Shown one piece after another: positions 5,484-6,483 of a stretch of 6,483 nucleotides of DNA. Source of the stretch: JBKPRX01 sp046734795 (GTDB lineage Bacteria; Actinomycetota; Thermoleophilia; Gaiellales; Gaiellaceae); the NCBI GenBank assembly GCA_046734795.1, contig JBKPRX010000180.1, positions 1-6,483 of the forward strand, in the 5' to 3' direction. The notes beneath the pieces are model-generated. The model was not told the DNA's origin and searched no databases. It saw only the letters and a list, made by a program, of their open reading frames with translations. A program made the position numbers and the translations under genes. Position 1 is the stretch's first letter; every line of letters starts with the position of its first letter.

Positions 5484-5885
5484 GTGACACGGTTCGTCGT
5501 CGACTGCGAAACGCTGCTCCGGATTGCCGCTGGCGAAATCGAGCTCGCCGCTGAGCACAAGCTCGTCGCACCGACTCTCCTGCGCTCGCAGGCCCTGTCG
5601 GCGCTCTACGAGGCGGCCCGCCGGGGTGAGATCTCGACCGCAGAGGGGATCGAGCGGGTGACGCGGATCAACTCACTGAAGGTGCGCTTCCTTGGAGACA
5701 AGGTCCTCCAGCGGCAGGCCTGGAAGGTCGCAGACCAGCTCGGGTGGGAGACGACCTACGACGCCGAGTACGTGGCGCTGACGAAGCTCCAGGCGGACGT
5801 CTTCGTCACCTCCGACGAAGATCTGGCGCGAGCGGTCGCCGGCCTCGTCGAGACGGCGACGGTCGACGTGCTCCGTACAGCCTGA
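5484..5885 (+). CDS. PIN-domain protein, VapC-like putative ribonuclease
   Basis: The 133-residue product has the PIN-domain layout: VVDCETLLRIA (5-15) with first acidic residue Asp7, LVAPTLLRSQALSALYEAARRGEIS (27-51), KVADQLGWETTYDAEYVALTKLQADVFVTSDEDLARAV (81-118). Asp93 (TYDAEY) and Asp111 (TSDEDL) match the conserved C-terminal acids that bind metal in PIN ribonucleases. The Glu normally found in the second helix after the AP is replaced by Gln36. VapC toxins cleave tRNA or rRNA and are normally paired with an upstream VapB. Here the gene instead lies seven bases after the kinase-like gene and no antitoxin-sized frame is seen next to it. The GTG at 5484 has no Shine-Dalgarno, so translation probably depends on the upstream gene. 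It may be an orphan toxin, a domesticated RNase, or use a distant antitoxin. Confidence 0.85.
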   Translation: MTRFVVDCETLLRIAAGEIELAAEHKLVAPTLLRSQALSALYEAARRGEISTAEGIERVTRINSLKVRFLGDKVLQRQAWKVADQLGWETTYDAEYVALTKLQADVFVTSDEDLARAVAGLVETATVDVLRTA

Positions 5886-5926
5886 GCGGCTACGACGAGG
5901 ACGCGCGCGGTCTGGTGCATTCGAAC

Positions 5927-5948
5927 GGTTCCCTCTCGAAAGAGAACC
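5927..5948 (+). terminator. Hairpin after the PIN gene, possible terminator
   Basis: GGTT (5927-5930) pairs with AACC (5945-5948). CTCT (5933-5936) pairs with AGAG (5941-5944) around a CGAA loop, with two bulged Cs. An outer CTGG/CCAG pairing (5912-5915 and 5947-5950) can compete. It lies about 40 bases past the PIN stop codon, where a transcript end is expected. No T-run follows, so ending would not be by the classical mechanism. Confidence 0.35.
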
Positions 5949-6040
5949 AGCACAGGGCAACAACGGGACAACGCCGATTGGGTGACTGGCGTGCGCGCGA
6001 GCGTGCGCGATTACACCCTGATGGGATTTCGGGGGTTGGA

Positions 6041-6257
6041 TCAGCTAGCCGTAGCAACTACCGCGAGGCCGACGATCGTTCCGCCGATCCCAAAGGCGAA
6101 GGCGAGAACGGCATCACGTTGAGAAATGCCCGCCGACCGCTCAACCATCTCGTCACCGTCGCGAGTACAACGGCCAGAGCAAATAGCCCCCGCGCCAAGT
6201 AAGCCAGAGGATCGGCGCCCACGAACCCACTGCGATCGCGTAGCCAACATCAGCCAC
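6041..6257 (-). pseudogene. Probable frame-broken small membrane protein
   Basis: On the minus strand, three consecutive segments in three different frames each read as membrane-protein sequence. The first runs from a GTG at 6257: VADVGYAIAVGSWAPILWL, stopping at 6153. The second overlaps it, open from about 6222: ADPLAYLARGLFALAVVLA then TVTRWLSGRR. The third ends at a TGA at 6041-6043: SQRDAVLAFAFGIGGTIVGL then AVVATAS. Read across two frameshifts, near 6200 and near 6125, they would make a protein of roughly 70-75 residues with two or three membrane helices. No ribosome site is obvious. The intact third-frame ORF from 6361 starts with shadow-like Arg/Ser-rich sequence and is not credible as a whole. 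Sequencing or assembly indels could explain it equally well. I do not recognise the family. Confidence 0.35.
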
Positions 6258-6328
6258 GACATGGAAGCTAGCTGCTCAGGCGAACGCGGTCTCGGCGCGT
6301 GCCGGGGCGCGCACCGGAAGCACCCGCG

Positions 6329-6347
6329 CCGTCCCCGCGAAGGACGG
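6329..6347 (-). terminator. Short GC hairpin after the right-edge partial gene
   Basis: CCGTCC (6329-6334) and GGACGG (6342-6347) form a perfect 6-bp stem with a 7-base loop. It begins 10 bases past the TGA of the minus-strand gene. The position suits a transcript end, but there is no T-run and a short GC dyad can be chance here. Confidence 0.25.
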
Positions 6348-6357
6348 AGGGCGGGGC

Positions 6358-6483
6358 TCAATTCGCGAGTTCGAGCTCGTAGACGTGGACGTCGTACGGC
6401 GCGAACCAGTCGGTGAACGACGACGCGCCGCCTGCGCGTCGCACGGCGACCGTGCGCGGCGGCTCGAATAGCACGCGACCCGT
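6358..6483 (-). CDS. C-terminal end of a larger protein, possibly a glycoside hydrolase (partial)
   Basis: The minus strand is open from the right edge to a TGA at 6358-6360, giving the last 41 residues: TGRVLFEPPRTVAVRRAGG, then ASSFTDWFAPYDVHVYELEL, ending AN. Third positions are G/C-rich and composition is protein-like. The form "F.D.FAPY.VHVY.(L/I)" at the extreme C-terminus is one I associate with the closing beta-domain of secreted glycoside hydrolases and related carbohydrate-active enzymes: the last strands of a beta-sandwich after a (beta/alpha)8 barrel. That assignment is by resemblance only; no catalytic part is in the window. A frame shorter than 50 codons at an edge would be missed by length cut-offs, but the match to a family-like ending makes it credible. 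Confidence 0.6.
   Translation of the reverse strand, partial: TGRVLFEPPRTVAVRRAGGASSFTDWFAPYDVHVYELELAN

Larger units (their letters stand above)
5886..6357. other. Stretch of about 470 bases without an intact gene
   Basis: The region between the PIN gene and the end of the minus-strand partial gene has no intact coding frame that I trust. It contains a hairpin (5927-5948), a near-tandem 12-mer (GCGTGCGCGCGA at 5989-6000, then GCGTGCGCGATT at 6001-6012), and hydrophobic reading frames on the minus strand that look like a broken gene (6041-6257). Near its right end is a hairpin after the partial gene and a short motif shared with 1616-1638. Frames of 90-150 codons on the plus strand have the Arg/Ser-rich composition of shadows. 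Confidence 0.6.

Noticed and set aside
5744..6202. Plus-strand frame of 152 codons beyond the PIN gene
   Set aside because: It overlaps the conserved C-terminal half of the PIN protein in another frame and then continues as Arg/Ser-rich sequence with no family features.
6041..6361. Minus-strand 106-codon frame taken as an intact gene
   Set aside because: Only its last 35 or so residues look like protein. The first part is Arg/Ser/Pro-rich shadow and overlaps the hairpin and the end of the partial gene, so I list the region as a broken gene instead.

Overview
The window is high-GC DNA, strongly G/C at third codon positions, from a bacterial chromosome. Gene content suggests a soil-type actinomycete, possibly class Thermoleophilia (Gaiellales/Solirubrobacterales-like): a DUF6351 secreted protein, a short polyphosphate-glucokinase-like ROK protein, a membrane-anchored DsbA with DsbB, a cytidylate-kinase-like protein and a VapC-like PIN protein. 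The lineage is inferred from protein style only. I see no IS element, integrase, CRISPR array, tRNA or rRNA, so nothing marks the window as a mobile island.

Layout. Positions 1-827 (minus) hold the N-terminal part of a secreted DUF6351 protein that runs off the left edge. It diverges across about 100 bases from a ROK/PPGK-like sugar kinase (927-1610, plus). Next is a compact plus-strand group: an AHSA1/SRPBCC protein (1692-2144), DsbB (2141-2719, 4-base overlap) and DsbA (2703-3521, 17-base overlap). Together DsbA and DsbB form a complete disulfide-forming relay. A small secreted protein of unknown function (3544-4005, minus) converges on dsbA. A 328-base intergenic region follows, carrying a perfect 14-bp inverted repeat and smaller dyads.

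A second plus-strand group begins with a SnoaL-like protein (4334-4753). It continues with a cytidylate-kinase-like P-loop protein that appears to have its own promoter and a leaderless GTG start (4823-5476). Seven bases after that gene comes a PIN-domain protein (5484-5885) with no recognisable antitoxin. The stretch 5886-6357 has no intact gene. It holds a hairpin after the PIN gene and, on the minus strand, what looks like a small membrane-protein gene broken across three frames. The right edge (6358-6483, minus) is the last 41 codons of a larger protein whose ending resembles carbohydrate-active enzymes.

Most of the window is ordinary chromosomal content, and I do not see a convincing new multi-gene system. 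The points most worth checking are the kinase-like/PIN pair without an antitoxin, the possible leaderless start, the nested inverted repeats at 4135-4179, and the frame-broken membrane protein near the right end.
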